Source: Fusobacterium sp. (GTDB lineage: Bacteria > Cyanobacteriota > Vampirovibrionia > Gastranaerophilales > Gastranaerophilaceae). Taken from it: DNA of 64,000 nt. The notes under the pieces were generated by a model. That model was not told the origin of the DNA. It searched no databases and saw only the letters and a list, made by a program, of their open reading frames with translations. The position numbers were made by a program, and so were the translations under genes. Position 1 is the stretch's first letter; every line of letters begins with the position of its first letter. Positions 26,136 to 35,236 of this stretch are shown here, one piece after another. The stretch is taken from assembly GCA_023662905.1 (NCBI GenBank), contig JAMPIJ010000002.1, positions 184,503-248,502 on the forward strand, written 5' to 3'.

Positions 26136-26165
26136 AGTATATAATCATTTGTGATAATAAGTCAA
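26136..26165 (-). promoter_or_regulatory. Promoter of the Ycf46-type operon
   Basis: Minus-strand TTGACT (26165-26160), 18 bp, TATACT (26141-26136). The divergent XRE gene lies on the other side of a region with repeated TGTGATA-type motifs, likely binding sites. Confidence 0.55.
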
Positions 26166-26245
26166 TCATTTTTGCGTGTGATATTGACACATTTTAATCT
26201 TTTTATGACAATAATAATAAAGTATACTTAATGTAAGAGGTGAAC

Positions 26246-26572
26246 ATGTCTACATTAAGTACACAAGTTGGAAAACGCATAAAAGAACTACGAGAAGCAA
26301 GAAATATGAAACAAGTTGAACTTGCTGAATTGATTGATATGGAAGCCACTAACTTGAGTAAAATTGAAAAAGGAGTACATCTTCCAAAAGACGAAAGTTT
26401 GAATAAAATTATTCAAGCACTAAATGTTGATATTCAGGATTTATTTGATTTTGGTCATTTGAAAACGAAAAAAGAGTTGTTGAAAGATATAAATAGAATT
26501 TTTGAGCATTCAACATTAGATGAAATTCGCTTTTTTCATAAAATTTTGATGTCATACAAAGAGTTAAAGTAA
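26246..26572 (+). CDS. XRE-family transcriptional regulator
   Basis: 108 residues. Cro/CI-type HTH: VGKRIKELREARNMKQVELAELIDMEATNLSKIEKG (about residues 6-41), followed by a helical tail. GAGGTG lies 4 nt before ATG 26246; a GTG at 26240 is inside that site. Divergent from the six-gene operon, so probably its repressor, a common arrangement for defence or toxin loci. Confidence 0.8.
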   Translation: MSTLSTQVGKRIKELREARNMKQVELAELIDMEATNLSKIEKGVHLPKDESLNKIIQALNVDIQDLFDFGHLKTKKELLKDINRIFEHSTLDEIRFFHKILMSYKELK

Positions 26573-26663
26573 AAAGATTTTTTCTGTAATTGTTGATAGT
26601 TGTTAGAAAGGTTTTCAGGATAATAGCTTGTAGAAATTCGAGCAATTCTTGAAAATTTTCTTG

Positions 26664-27215
26664 TTAGAACTCATAGCATTGCCTTTCAGCATTTTGTCCA
26701 ATAAACCTAAGGCTAAGCCCAGAGTTTGGCTTTAGGAGTTCTGGCTGAGGTTTCACCTTGAATAATAAACGGTAATCTCTAAAGATTTTGAGTAACTCTA
26801 AGATAATGTGTTTGTCACTGTATAGCTTGTTCACAGCTAGTTTTGACTCTTGTCGTTCATTAAGAGATTGTTTAGCTCTATAGACATAAAGACTTTTGTT
26901 TTCACTAATTGCACGCAAAAGTAATGCTCTAATGTAGTAACGATTGAAGTCACTGAATGCAAGTGTTTGTGCAATATTAGTAGGAATTTTTCGTCCGTTT
27001 TTGTCTTTTTCACGGAAGAAACTAGGTGTAAGTTTTTGAGCTAAGGTTTCGGGTGTTCCACCCTCAAAACAGTCGTGCAATAATCTTTTGTAACTTGGCA
27101 GACATAATGTGTTCAAAGATAAAGGTTCATAGAATAAACCTGTGCAAATATCTCTATTAAGTTCACTAACCATATTCAATCGTGTTTGTTCATCAAGGTT
27201 TGGAAAGTAGTACAT
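26664..27215 (-). CDS. Island protein of unknown function, hairpin-masked start
   Basis: 183 residues. Segments FSDFNRYYIRALLLRAI, LYVYRAKQSLNERQES and LLKPNSGLSLRFI look like conserved blocks of a widespread but uncharacterised protein of integrated elements (impression from memory, not searched). Its ribosome site CAGGAG is paired in a perfect 10-bp stem directly before ATG 27215, so translation should be off unless the stem opens. Confidence 0.55.
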   Translation of the reverse strand: MYYFPNLDEQTRLNMVSELNRDICTGLFYEPLSLNTLCLPSYKRLLHDCFEGGTPETLAQKLTPSFFREKDKNGRKIPTNIAQTLAFSDFNRYYIRALLLRAISENKSLYVYRAKQSLNERQESKLAVNKLYSDKHIILELLKIFRDYRLLFKVKPQPELLKPNSGLSLRFIGQNAERQCYEF

Positions 27216-27218
27216 AAA

Positions 27219-27261
27219 AAATCTCCTGTTTTGTTCTAATAAACAAATTTTCAGGAGATTT
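27219..27261 (-). promoter_or_regulatory. Hairpin sequestering RBS, with terminator-like T run
   Basis: Minus strand: AAATCTCCTG, 23-nt loop with its own small stem, CAGGAGATTT, then TTTT-ATG. The second arm is the Shine-Dalgarno itself. The same stem plus T run could also end transcription. Confidence 0.6.
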
Positions 27262-27345
27262 GTGCTGTGTATTTTACTTAGGATGTAAAATTATTGATAT
27301 TATAGGTGTTATATGATATAATCATTGAAAGATTAGGGCATGTAA

Positions 27346-28068
27346 ATGTTTAAAAAACGAGAAGAAATTAATATATATTGCGATGAAAGTTGTCATTTAG
27401 AAAATGATGGACAGCGTGCAATGGTTTTTGGTAGTATTAGATATCCAAAAGAAAAAGTTGCCTATTTATCTGTGAAATTAAGAGAATTAAAGAAAAAACA
27501 CCATATATATCCATTTGCAGAAACGAAATGGACTACAGTTTCTAAATCTAAAGAGGGTTTTTATCTTGAGTTGTTGGAACTATTTTTAAAAACAGAAGCC
27601 TTGAAATTTAGAGCTGTAGTATTCCAAAATAAAGATTTACATAAACTAGAACATAATAAATTTGATAACCAAACTTACGAAGATTGGTATTATAAGATGT
27701 TCTATGTAACTCTTGGGAATATTATAGATAAAGATAATTTGTATAATATTTATCTAGATAGAAAAAATGCAAATAGTTCAAATAAAATTCACAATCTTGA
27801 GATACACCTTGCCAAAAGAGCTAAAATAAATAAAATACAGAATATTTTATCGCATCAGTCAGAATTAATACAGCTCACAGATTTTTTAACAGGTATTGTA
27901 TCTTATGCCAATCGAGATGCAATAAAATTACCTAATGCTAACCAAACAAAGGTTAAATTGGTGGAAACTTTAAAGTCTGAAACTAAACTCTCTTTGATTT
28001 CCACTACTCGTTTATCAGCGGATAAGATTAATATTTTTATATGGGAGCCAAACTTTAATGCCACATAA
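27346..28068 (+). CDS. DUF3800 family protein
   Basis: 240 residues with the DUF3800 layout: first strand NIYCDESCH (acidic DES), VFGSIRYP, the middle NIYLDRK and the C-terminal SELIQLTDFLTGIVSYANR. The family is an RNase H-like fold seen in phages, mobile elements and defence islands; it is presumably a nuclease, but its target is unknown. The next gene overlaps by 11 nt. Confidence 0.8.
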   Translation: MFKKREEINIYCDESCHLENDGQRAMVFGSIRYPKEKVAYLSVKLRELKKKHHIYPFAETKWTTVSKSKEGFYLELLELFLKTEALKFRAVVFQNKDLHKLEHNKFDNQTYEDWYYKMFYVTLGNIIDKDNLYNIYLDRKNANSSNKIHNLEIHLAKRAKINKIQNILSHQSELIQLTDFLTGIVSYANRDAIKLPNANQTKVKLVETLKSETKLSLISTTRLSADKINIFIWEPNFNAT

Positions 28069-28774
28069 TATTGATTGGTTACCTAATATTGCGAGATTAG
28101 AAAATTATATTCAAGATGATGAAACTTTTGATTTTGTTCGATTGATTAAAGATAGACAAAACGACTTGTTAAATGATTTTTACAATACTACGGAACCTGT
28201 ATTATTTAATGGCTCACCTGTTCATCTTGATAATAAAATACTTTGTTGTGATAGGTTAGAAATAAAGGCTTGTCATAACGATGATTATTATACTTGCGAA
28301 CAATGTCCGTTTGATAATAAATTGGATATAATAAATCATATTTTTACGACAGAATATACTAACAAAAAACTGAAAGAAAAGAATGGGCAATTAAGGGTCA
28401 AAAAACAATTTCGTAAAAAAGGCGATTCATCTATACCTCGTACACCAGGAGAATTTTGTATTCCAAGAGCGTTATTATCAATTTGGATAAAACCAATTAT
28501 TTTACATGCTTCCGATACTGAAAATGTTGTCATTAGCCCTAAAAATGAAAAGAATACTATTACTATAGATTTAATTCATAGAAAATATAGAATTCACTTA
28601 AAGGAAATTGTTTCTAAAAATGGGTTTGTATATTATGTTTTAAAATCTGCATATTGTTACACAAATCCTAAAGAATTAATGGAATTAGAAAATGATAAAT
28701 ATATTCAAAATGCTTTACAAAAAAGAAGAAACGCCACTTCGGGCGTTTCAACGACTCCTTGTATCGATTTATAA
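28058..28774 (+). CDS. Partner of DUF3800, unknown function
   Basis: 238 residues. A cysteine group CC...ACH...YTCEQCPF near residues 57-86 could bind zinc. The C-terminal part IDLIHRKYRIHLKEIV..YYVLKSAYCYT resembles the beta-sheet end of barnase/EndoU/RelE-like (BECR) nucleases, but this is weak. It overlaps the DUF3800 gene by 11 nt, so the two probably act together. A GAAACGCC / GGCGTTTC hairpin lies inside the last codons. Confidence 0.55.
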   Translation: MPHNIDWLPNIARLENYIQDDETFDFVRLIKDRQNDLLNDFYNTTEPVLFNGSPVHLDNKILCCDRLEIKACHNDDYYTCEQCPFDNKLDIINHIFTTEYTNKKLKEKNGQLRVKKQFRKKGDSSIPRTPGEFCIPRALLSIWIKPIILHASDTENVVISPKNEKNTITIDLIHRKYRIHLKEIVSKNGFVYYVLKSAYCYTNPKELMELENDKYIQNALQKRRNATSGVSTTPCIDL

Positions 28775-28944
28775 TATATGATACATGAGTAAATCTAATA
28801 TAATTTTATTATCAATATTTTTGTGGTCAAATATTTAACATGTTAATTGTATACTTATTTAAAGTTTTGTAAATAATACAAATTGCGTAATTTGTCAAAT
28901 GGTTTACATTTCTTAACTAGTGGTACTTTATTATAACTGATATT

Positions 28945-29739
28945 CTATGAAATGTCAAGTGTTTGTAGATTTCCTTTGATTTTTGATAAATCGTTGTAAC
29001 ATTCTTCTTCCTTTTTCTTATATTCCAAATGAGTTTGCATTGCATCTTTGAATAATATCTTATCATATCTATGCGTATCAGCAACAGTTGTGGAAATTAA
29101 CGTTCCTATTAACATTGTTGCAAATGGTATATTTTTTTCTTTGATTTTGTCACTAATAGTTTGAAGATATTCAAAAATAAATTCTTGCATTTCATCTTTA
29201 AAATGTTCTGATAATATAATAATTATCTGATTAATAAAATCAAAAATAACTTCCCCATATTTTAGAGCTTCTTCTTTATTTGGAATATAGCCTTGATGTA
29301 TTACCTTATTACGAAATTGTCTTATTTTATCATCTTCACTAGCCTTGATAGGTAGTTCACCAATATTTGCTAAGTATAAAAAACAAAATGCGCCGAATTG
29401 TCGTTCTGATTGTCTTGATATTATTTTCCATGTATCAGTAAATTGTTCTTGTGGAACTTTGTTTCTTAGTGAAAATATTCTTATGCAATAAGTATAGAAA
29501 TTTTCTAATGCTGCTGTAAAACTAGCTACAGCTTCTCTATAATATCCGTCATTAATTGCAAAAATACCTATTTCAAACAGAATTTCAAATCGTAGATTTT
29601 GTAATAAAAAATAATTTTTATGTCCTTGAGGGCAGGTAAATTGATAATATCCATCATTATTGAATTCTACTTCTTGAAAATTTATATGAGTTAGTATATC
29701 AGCAGGGTTGCAATGCATACAGTGTAAAAATAGTTTCAT
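28945..29739 (-). CDS. Zinc-ribbon plus HEPN-like protein
   Basis: 264 residues from ATG 29739 (GGAGA 7 nt upstream; an earlier start at 29772 is less likely). The N-terminus has CMHC and, 26 residues later, CPQGH, a zinc ribbon. The helical remainder contains QFRNKVIHQG at 142-150, an R-x4-H motif as in HEPN ribonucleases, in the right context after a long helix. HEPN proteins of this kind are RNases of toxin and anti-phage systems. Catalysis is inferred from the motif only. Confidence 0.6.
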   Translation of the reverse strand: MKLFLHCMHCNPADILTHINFQEVEFNNDGYYQFTCPQGHKNYFLLQNLRFEILFEIGIFAINDGYYREAVASFTAALENFYTYCIRIFSLRNKVPQEQFTDTWKIISRQSERQFGAFCFLYLANIGELPIKASEDDKIRQFRNKVIHQGYIPNKEEALKYGEVIFDFINQIIIILSEHFKDEMQEFIFEYLQTISDKIKEKNIPFATMLIGTLISTTVADTHRYDKILFKDAMQTHLEYKKKEEECYNDLSKIKGNLQTLDIS

Positions 29740-29910
29740 AAAAATTTCTCCATTAGAAAATGAATAGCACAAAGTTTAAATTTTTGCAATTTTTTGCCTA
29801 AAGGATTTTGGGGATTTTTAGAATAAAAATGTGGGTAATTAATATGGTTAAATCCTAAGCTAGGCGGCGTTTTTAAGAATATGCTGTGTTAAATCGTATG
29901 TCAAGCTCCA

Positions 29911-29942
29911 AAAAAGAGGTAAGATTTTCTTACCTCTTTTTT
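29911..29942 (+). terminator. Bidirectional hairpin at island edge
   Basis: AAAAAGAGGTAAG, 5-nt loop, CTTACCTCTTTTTT; symmetric A/T flanks allow function on both strands. Confidence 0.7.
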
Positions 29943-29983
29943 ATTGTTTGGCAAATTATATTTTGTTTGGTTTTATTTGTAAT

Positions 29984-31137
29984 ATGAGAATATTATTTAA
30001 CCCGAACAATATATATCAAAAAGAAAATTATAGAATGAATTTTGAGGCTAAAGGCCCGAAGTTTGATACTGAACAACTTAAAAGACTTATTCACAGCGGG
30101 GGGGGGGGGGCTCCTCTGTGGCTCAAATCTGTAAGACTTTGGATATTACACCCGCGTCATATTATTACTGGGTAAAAAAATTGGATATCCAGACGCCTTA
30201 CAGGACTTCGGTTAAGCGTAATTCTTCTATTACTAAAGAGCAGATTTTAGAGTTACGTAATTCGGGGAAGAAGTATAGTGAGATTCTTACTGAATTGGGG
30301 ATGTCAGAAGATGCTTATAATACTTTGCTTGCTAAATTTGGTATTGTTACAGATTATATGAGTGCAAAGCAAAATATTGCACAGATAACAAAAGAGAAGT
30401 TACAAGCTCTTGTTGCAAGTGGCAAATCTGTAAAGGTTATTTGCGAGGAATTGAGGATTCCGGAACGAACTTATTCTCGTTTGCTGGATAAATTCGGGCT
30501 TATCACCGGACGAAAAGCGTCTAAGCAACATGTTGCAAGTATCACACATGAAATGCTTCAGGGCCTTGTTGACGCAGGGTTTTCGAAGCAGGAAATTTGT
30601 GAGCGCTTAAAGATTCAGGATTATATGTTTTACCGTTTACTCAAACGGTTGCATGTTGAGTATAATTATTTGCATAACGCCGGTGAGATTAAGATATCCA
30701 AGGCAAGACTTGAGGAACTCGTGCGTTCTGGGAAGACGGCAGAAGAAATCGCAAAAGAGTTGGGTGTTGCGGTTACCACTTTCCACCAGAAAGCAAAGGA
30801 ACTCGGAGTCGCAACAGTTTTTCGTGAATCTATTGACAGAATAAATTCGATTTCTAAGGTAGAAATTCAAAAAGCGTTGGATTCAGGAATCTCTATTAAT
30901 GCTATTTGTGAAAAGTTTGGCATCACGGAGATGAATTATATTGCCCTTTTACGTAAACATAATCTTTCGACATCGCAGCGGGAGTCTGGTGCTAGAATTT
31001 CAGAGATTACAAAAGAGCAGATACTGTCATTACGCAAAGCCGGCAAAAACACTCAGGAAATATGTAAGGAATTAAATATTAGCAAGAGTACTTTGCGCCG
31101 GATTTTGGCTGAGGGAAAGAACTTAGAACAGGCTTAA
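29984..31137 (+). CDS. Tandem HTH-repeat protein split by a 13-G tract (OFF phase)
   Basis: Seven repeats of about 50 residues, each an HTH-like unit: ITKEQILELRNSGKKYSEIL..LGM, ITKEKLQALVASGKSVKVICEELRI, ISKARLEELVRSGKTAEEIAKELGV and so on. The first unit (LKRLIHSG..SVAQICKTLDI) is interrupted by 13 G. The upstream frame ends at 30175; the downstream frame opens at GTG 30118. With 11 or 14 G the two join exactly, at the conserved SG of the repeat. The head MRILFNPNNIYQ begins at 29984. Presumably DNA binding; the role is unknown. Confidence 0.7.
30098..30110 (+). repeat. Poly-G tract (13 G), phase-variation signal
   Basis: Thirteen consecutive G after CAC AGC in the first HTH repeat. Tract lengths of 2 mod 3 keep the frame; 13 does not. 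Confidence 0.8.
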
Positions 31138-34011
31138 CTGTTGCGAGTTGTCTTTTTCTTTGAACACTTTGTCGAATTTACTCAGATTTAGTAAGTCTTG
31201 TTCGATTTTTTCGAGGAATGGCGAAATCGGCATGTCACGGTGAAGCCCCTGCCATTTGCGTTTTGTAGCGCGTGAGAGGAAGAGTCGCTCTTCTGCTCGG
31301 GTCATTCCGACATATAAAAGCCGGCGTTCTTCTTCGAGTTCTGATTGTTCTTTTGCGCGGTAAAGCGGTAGGATCCCGTCCTCAAGCCCTGTGATAAACA
31401 CGCATTTGAATTCCAAACCTTTTGATGAGTGAAGCGTCATTAGGGTTATGCGGTCAGCGCGCTTGTCCAGTGTGTCGGCTTCTGTAAGAAGCGAAACTTC
31501 ATGCAGAAAGTCGTCTTTTTCACGGTGGGTTTGTGCAAGATTTGTGAGGAATTTCCAGATATTGTCCGCGATTTTTGTGGAAAATTCTTCTTCTAAATCT
31601 GCGAGTTGCGGTGTGATTTCAGTATCAGAATTGAGTTTTTTGAGTAACTCATGAACGGGTTTCTTTTCGCAAAGCGGTTCGTTAGAGAGTGTGACGAACG
31701 GCATTCCGGTACGTTGAAGCGCTTCGATTAGCGGCGGAAGCTGTGAGGAGGTTCGGTAGAGTACGGCAAAATCTGAGAATGAGTATTCGCACTCTTGGCC
31801 CGTTGAGCGATCGGAATCTATCGAAAAATGGCTGTGGCCGCCGATAAGACGCTCGATTGTACTTGCGACAAATTCGGCTTCTGCCTTGTCAGTCGGCGCA
31901 GTGTGGATTGTGATTTTGTCGTGTGGTTTGTCGTACATTGAAACAATGTTAAACTCTTGAATCATCTGATTCGACGCATTGACGATATTTCCTGTCGAAC
32001 GGTAGTTGTTTTTGAGATTTATTGTTGTGACGTTCGGATAGTCTTGCGCGAAATTGCCGAAGAATTTCGAGTCACCACCGCGGAACCCGTAGATTGCCTG
32101 ATTCGGGTCGCCGATTGCGCAGATTTTGCCATCGCTTGGCACCAAAAGGCGGATTAATTTGTATTGGTTTTCGTCGATGTCTTGATATTCGTCGACAGAT
32201 ACGTAGGTGAAGCGTTCGCGGTATTGCTCTAGAATATCCGAATTTTCTTCCAATAATTTGACTGTTAAGGTTATCAGTTCGTCGAAATTAAGGGCGTTTT
32301 CGTTGTCGCAAAGTTCCTTTTCCTGCTCACTCATAACTGTAAAATCAGGGTGAAGCCCTGCGGCTGCGTGGTTTTCTTTCAGGATTGAAAAACAAAGCGA
32401 GTGAAATGTGTGAATGTTTATTTTGCCTGCGTCTGATTCAAGAAGTTTTGCAAGACGCTCACGCATTTCGTGCGCCGCGCGGCGGGTGAAAGTTATTGCA
32501 AGACAGTTTTCCGGCAATAATTTTCCGCCTGAAATCAGATGAGCAATTCGTCGGGTTAAAACGGTAGTTTTGCCAGACCCAGGGCCGGCAACGATTAGCA
32601 ACTGACCGGCAGGGTTTGTGACTGCAGCCTGCTGGTTTTCGTCAAGACCGGATTTTTTCGGTCGTTCGGTTGGTTTTTCGATTACAGGCGCAGGAGTGAA
32701 CGTTGGCTTTGGCGCTTCCACGACAGGAGTTTCCGGCATGTCGATAAGTTTTAGGTTGACGTATTTTTTATTTACAAGTTCATCTGCTTCAAAAAGTTTG
32801 ATTACACCGTATTCACCGTCGTAGCCGGCATGTTTGATAACTTTACCTTGGCGTAGGCGTGAAATTCCCTCGCCTAAAAGCGGCGAAGCTTTTGTGATGT
32901 CGTCGACCGGAAGTTCTTGCAGAATCGAAAGTTCAGAGCCGAGTTTTTGTGTTATGCGCTCGTATTCGGTCACGACTGATTTGCTTCCGACACCGACGCC
33001 CAGAATTTCTGAGATGATTTCAGGAAGCGGAACAAGGCTGTAAACTTCTCCCGCGGTTGATGGCGGCGTAAAATCGCCTTTTCTGTTCGCAAGTTCGTTT
33101 ACGCGGTACGAAACCCCGATTGTGAGCGGCTTGCCGCAGACCGGACAAATTCCGTTGAGAGCCTTTGTTTCTTCAGGCGTCAGGCAAACGTTGCATTTGC
33201 GGTGACCGTCTTCGTGATATTTGCCCTCTTCAGGGAAGAATTCCACAGTTCCAACATAGCCGTCGCCTGTTTTGAGCGCGTTCATAATATGGAAATAGTC
33301 TGGTTCTGTGTTGAAAACAGTGGCTTCGCGCGCAAGTTTTGCCGGTGAATGCGCGTCGGAGTTGGAAACAAGGCGGAAACGGTCGAGTTTCGACACGCGC
33401 CAGTTCATTTCCGGATCTGATGAAAGTCCTGTTTCGACGGCAAAAATATGTTCCGATAAATCTTCGTAGCAGTCCTCTATTGAGTCAAAACCTGATTTTG
33501 AGCCTAACGCAGAGAACCACGGTGTCCAAATGTGGGCAGGGATAATGCAGGCGCCCTCGCCTGATTCGAGTGTTGTTTCGAGTAGGCTTCTTGAATCCAA
33601 ACCTAAAATAGGCCGGCCGTCGGATACGATGTTTCCGATGGCGCCGAGTTTTTGGCGGAATCTGTCTGCGCTTTCTAAGTCTGGCATGAAGCAGACATGG
33701 TGAACTTTTCGCGTTTTATCCCATTTTTTATAAATGGTCGAAATTTCGACCGAAAGTATAAATCTGACGGGTTCTGAGCCGTCGTTGAAGATTTGTTTTT
33801 CTATATCGGGGCGAAGCCTGTAGACGCCGTCACCTGCGGGAACGAGTTTTTCAGTGATTTCGCTGAACCACGCCGGATGTGTGAAGTCGCCGGTAGAAAT
33901 TACGCTGAGTCCTTTTTTCTTGGCCCAGAACGCGAGTTGTTCAAGGTTGCAGTCGCGGCTTGTTGCACGCGAATATTTTGAATGGATGTGCAAATCCGAA
34001 TAGAAAAACAT
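31123..34011 (-). CDS. EndoQ-type PHP nuclease fused to UvrD-like helicase
   Basis: 962 residues. Residues 1 to ~410 match endonuclease Q: SDLHIHSKYSRATSRDC, STGDFTHPAWFSEI, SNSDAHSP, and a zinc site CNVC...CPVC. EndoQ nicks DNA 5' of deaminated bases. From ~455 follows an SF1 helicase: AGPGSGKTTVLTRR, DEYQDID, GDPNQAIYGFRGGD, TLHSSKGLEF, LLYVGMTRAEERLF. The fusion joins lesion cleavage with unwinding. GAGGG before ATG 34011. It overlaps the HTH-repeat gene by 15 nt at its 3' end. Confidence 0.92.
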   Translation of the reverse strand: MFFYSDLHIHSKYSRATSRDCNLEQLAFWAKKKGLSVISTGDFTHPAWFSEITEKLVPAGDGVYRLRPDIEKQIFNDGSEPVRFILSVEISTIYKKWDKTRKVHHVCFMPDLESADRFRQKLGAIGNIVSDGRPILGLDSRSLLETTLESGEGACIIPAHIWTPWFSALGSKSGFDSIEDCYEDLSEHIFAVETGLSSDPEMNWRVSKLDRFRLVSNSDAHSPAKLAREATVFNTEPDYFHIMNALKTGDGYVGTVEFFPEEGKYHEDGHRKCNVCLTPEETKALNGICPVCGKPLTIGVSYRVNELANRKGDFTPPSTAGEVYSLVPLPEIISEILGVGVGSKSVVTEYERITQKLGSELSILQELPVDDITKASPLLGEGISRLRQGKVIKHAGYDGEYGVIKLFEADELVNKKYVNLKLIDMPETPVVEAPKPTFTPAPVIEKPTERPKKSGLDENQQAAVTNPAGQLLIVAGPGSGKTTVLTRRIAHLISGGKLLPENCLAITFTRRAAHEMRERLAKLLESDAGKINIHTFHSLCFSILKENHAAAGLHPDFTVMSEQEKELCDNENALNFDELITLTVKLLEENSDILEQYRERFTYVSVDEYQDIDENQYKLIRLLVPSDGKICAIGDPNQAIYGFRGGDSKFFGNFAQDYPNVTTINLKNNYRSTGNIVNASNQMIQEFNIVSMYDKPHDKITIHTAPTDKAEAEFVASTIERLIGGHSHFSIDSDRSTGQECEYSFSDFAVLYRTSSQLPPLIEALQRTGMPFVTLSNEPLCEKKPVHELLKKLNSDTEITPQLADLEEEFSTKIADNIWKFLTNLAQTHREKDDFLHEVSLLTEADTLDKRADRITLMTLHSSKGLEFKCVFITGLEDGILPLYRAKEQSELEEERRLLYVGMTRAEERLFLSRATKRKWQGLHRDMPISPFLEKIEQDLLNLSKFDKVFKEKDNSQQLSLF

Positions 34012-34028
34012 GTTTTGTACCCTCTTAA

Positions 34029-34511
34029 TTAAACAATATATTTTTGCAGGATGAGTTTTTTGAGCGCTCTGGCGTTAATGGCTTCCGGTTCCAATTCTAA
34101 AAGTCTTTCGAGATATTCAAGCGCGGCGTGGTAGTTTTCAAGTTTTTTCTGAACAGCCGCCATCGCATAGAGTGCGTCGATGAATTTCGGGTCAAGTTCG
34201 AGTGCTTTTTCGAGGTCTTGGGCAGTTTTTTGCAAGTCAGCGTTATCGATATCTTTGCGCGTAAGATTAATATAGGCGCGGTTATAGTAGGCGTCTGTCA
34301 TTCGAGGGTTGAGTTGAAGCGCTTTTGTGTAATCCAGCATTGCGTCGTCAAATTTTTTCAACGCCTGATATGCAACTGCGCGGTAGAAATACGGAATTTC
34401 GAAGTCGCGTTTGAGTTCTAAGGATTGGTTAATTTTTTCAATCCCCTCTTCAAACCTGCCGTTCTGTATATGAAAAATTCCCTCATCTAAATATTTTTTG
34501 TATTCTGTCAT
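34029..34511 (-). CDS. TPR-repeat protein
   Basis: 160 residues made of four to five tetratricopeptide units (FEEGIEKINQSLELKRDFEIPYFYRAVAYQALKKFDDAMLDYTKALQLNPRM and on). A protein-interaction scaffold; no signal peptide. Its ATG abuts the stop of the CoA transferase B gene and EndoQ-UvrD follows 18 bp later, so one operon is likely. Confidence 0.85.
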   Translation of the reverse strand: MTEYKKYLDEGIFHIQNGRFEEGIEKINQSLELKRDFEIPYFYRAVAYQALKKFDDAMLDYTKALQLNPRMTDAYYNRAYINLTRKDIDNADLQKTAQDLEKALELDPKFIDALYAMAAVQKKLENYHAALEYLERLLELEPEAINARALKKLILQKYIV

Positions 34512-35236
34512 TATACTTCCATAAATTTGACGTTTGCGCTGACTTCAAAGTCTGCGGTCACGGATTCTTTGATGTCGTCAAGTGTGAACATCGGGTTGAG
34601 TTCTGTCAACAGCAAGCCATTCGGTGTTACGTCGAATACGCAGCGTTCTGTAATAATTAAATCAACTTCTCTGTAAGCCGTGAGCGGAAGTGTGCATTTT
34701 TTAACGATTTTTACAGAACCTTTGGAAGTGTGTTCCATCGCAACGATTACTCTTTTAGCGCCCACAACTAGATCCATTGAACCGCCCATCCCTGGGACGA
34801 ATTTCCCTGGAATCATCCAGCTTGCAAGGCTTCCCTCTTCGTCAACCTGCAACGCGCCAAGAACTGTTGCGTCAATGTGGCCGCCGCGCATCATTGTTAG
34901 TGCGCTCGCTGAGTCAAAAAAGCAGGCGCCCTCTTGAACTTCTACAAGGCCACCGCCGGCGTTAATAATATGCGGGTCTAAGTTGTCGCCGCTCTGGCTT
35001 TTGCCAAGGCCAAGAAGTCCATTTTCTGATTGGAAAATTATATTTTTTTCTGCAGGAACATAATCCGCCGCCGCTGTTGGCAGACCAATTCCAAGGGTTA
35101 CAACATCACCCTCTTTAAACTCTTTTGCAACACGTTTTGCAATGATTTCGCGTACCTGTTCTTTTGTGAGCGCAGGTGTTAAGGATTTTGGTTCGAAGCT
35201 TAAAACATTGTCTTTAGTAAGCGTTACTTGCTGCAT
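34511..35236 (-). CDS. CoA transferase, beta subunit
   Basis: Class I 3-oxoacid/acetate CoA-transferase B subunit: GIGLPTAAADYVP, the catalytic glutamate in FQSENGLLGLG, NAGGGLVEVQEGACFFDSASALTMMRGGHIDATVLGALQVDE. Works with the alpha subunit encoded just upstream (13-nt overlap) to move CoA between acids such as acetoacetate, succinate, butyrate or acetate. It has an N-terminal extension of about 25 residues. Exact substrate not readable from sequence. Confidence 0.9.
   Translation of the reverse strand: MQQVTLTKDNVLSFEPKSLTPALTKEQVREIIAKRVAKEFKEGDVVTLGIGLPTAAADYVPAEKNIIFQSENGLLGLGKSQSGDNLDPHIINAGGGLVEVQEGACFFDSASALTMMRGGHIDATVLGALQVDEEGSLASWMIPGKFVPGMGGSMDLVVGAKRVIVAMEHTSKGSVKIVKKCTLPLTAYREVDLIITERCVFDVTPNGLLLTELNPMFTLDDIKESVTADFEVSANVKFMEV

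Noticed and set aside
14599..29900. TGA read as sense codon throughout the window
   Set aside because: Core genes such as emrB (7044) and the PanE-like gene (9468) end in TGA, and the second recombinase also ends in TGA; recoding could at most concern the ancestry of the island.
29740..29947. Right attachment site (second copy of the tRNA-Ala 3' end) expected at the island edge
   Set aside because: I looked for the TTCGAGTCTCC..TTCTCCACCA sequence between 28775 and 30100 and saw none; serine recombinases need only a very short core, so the right border stays undefined.
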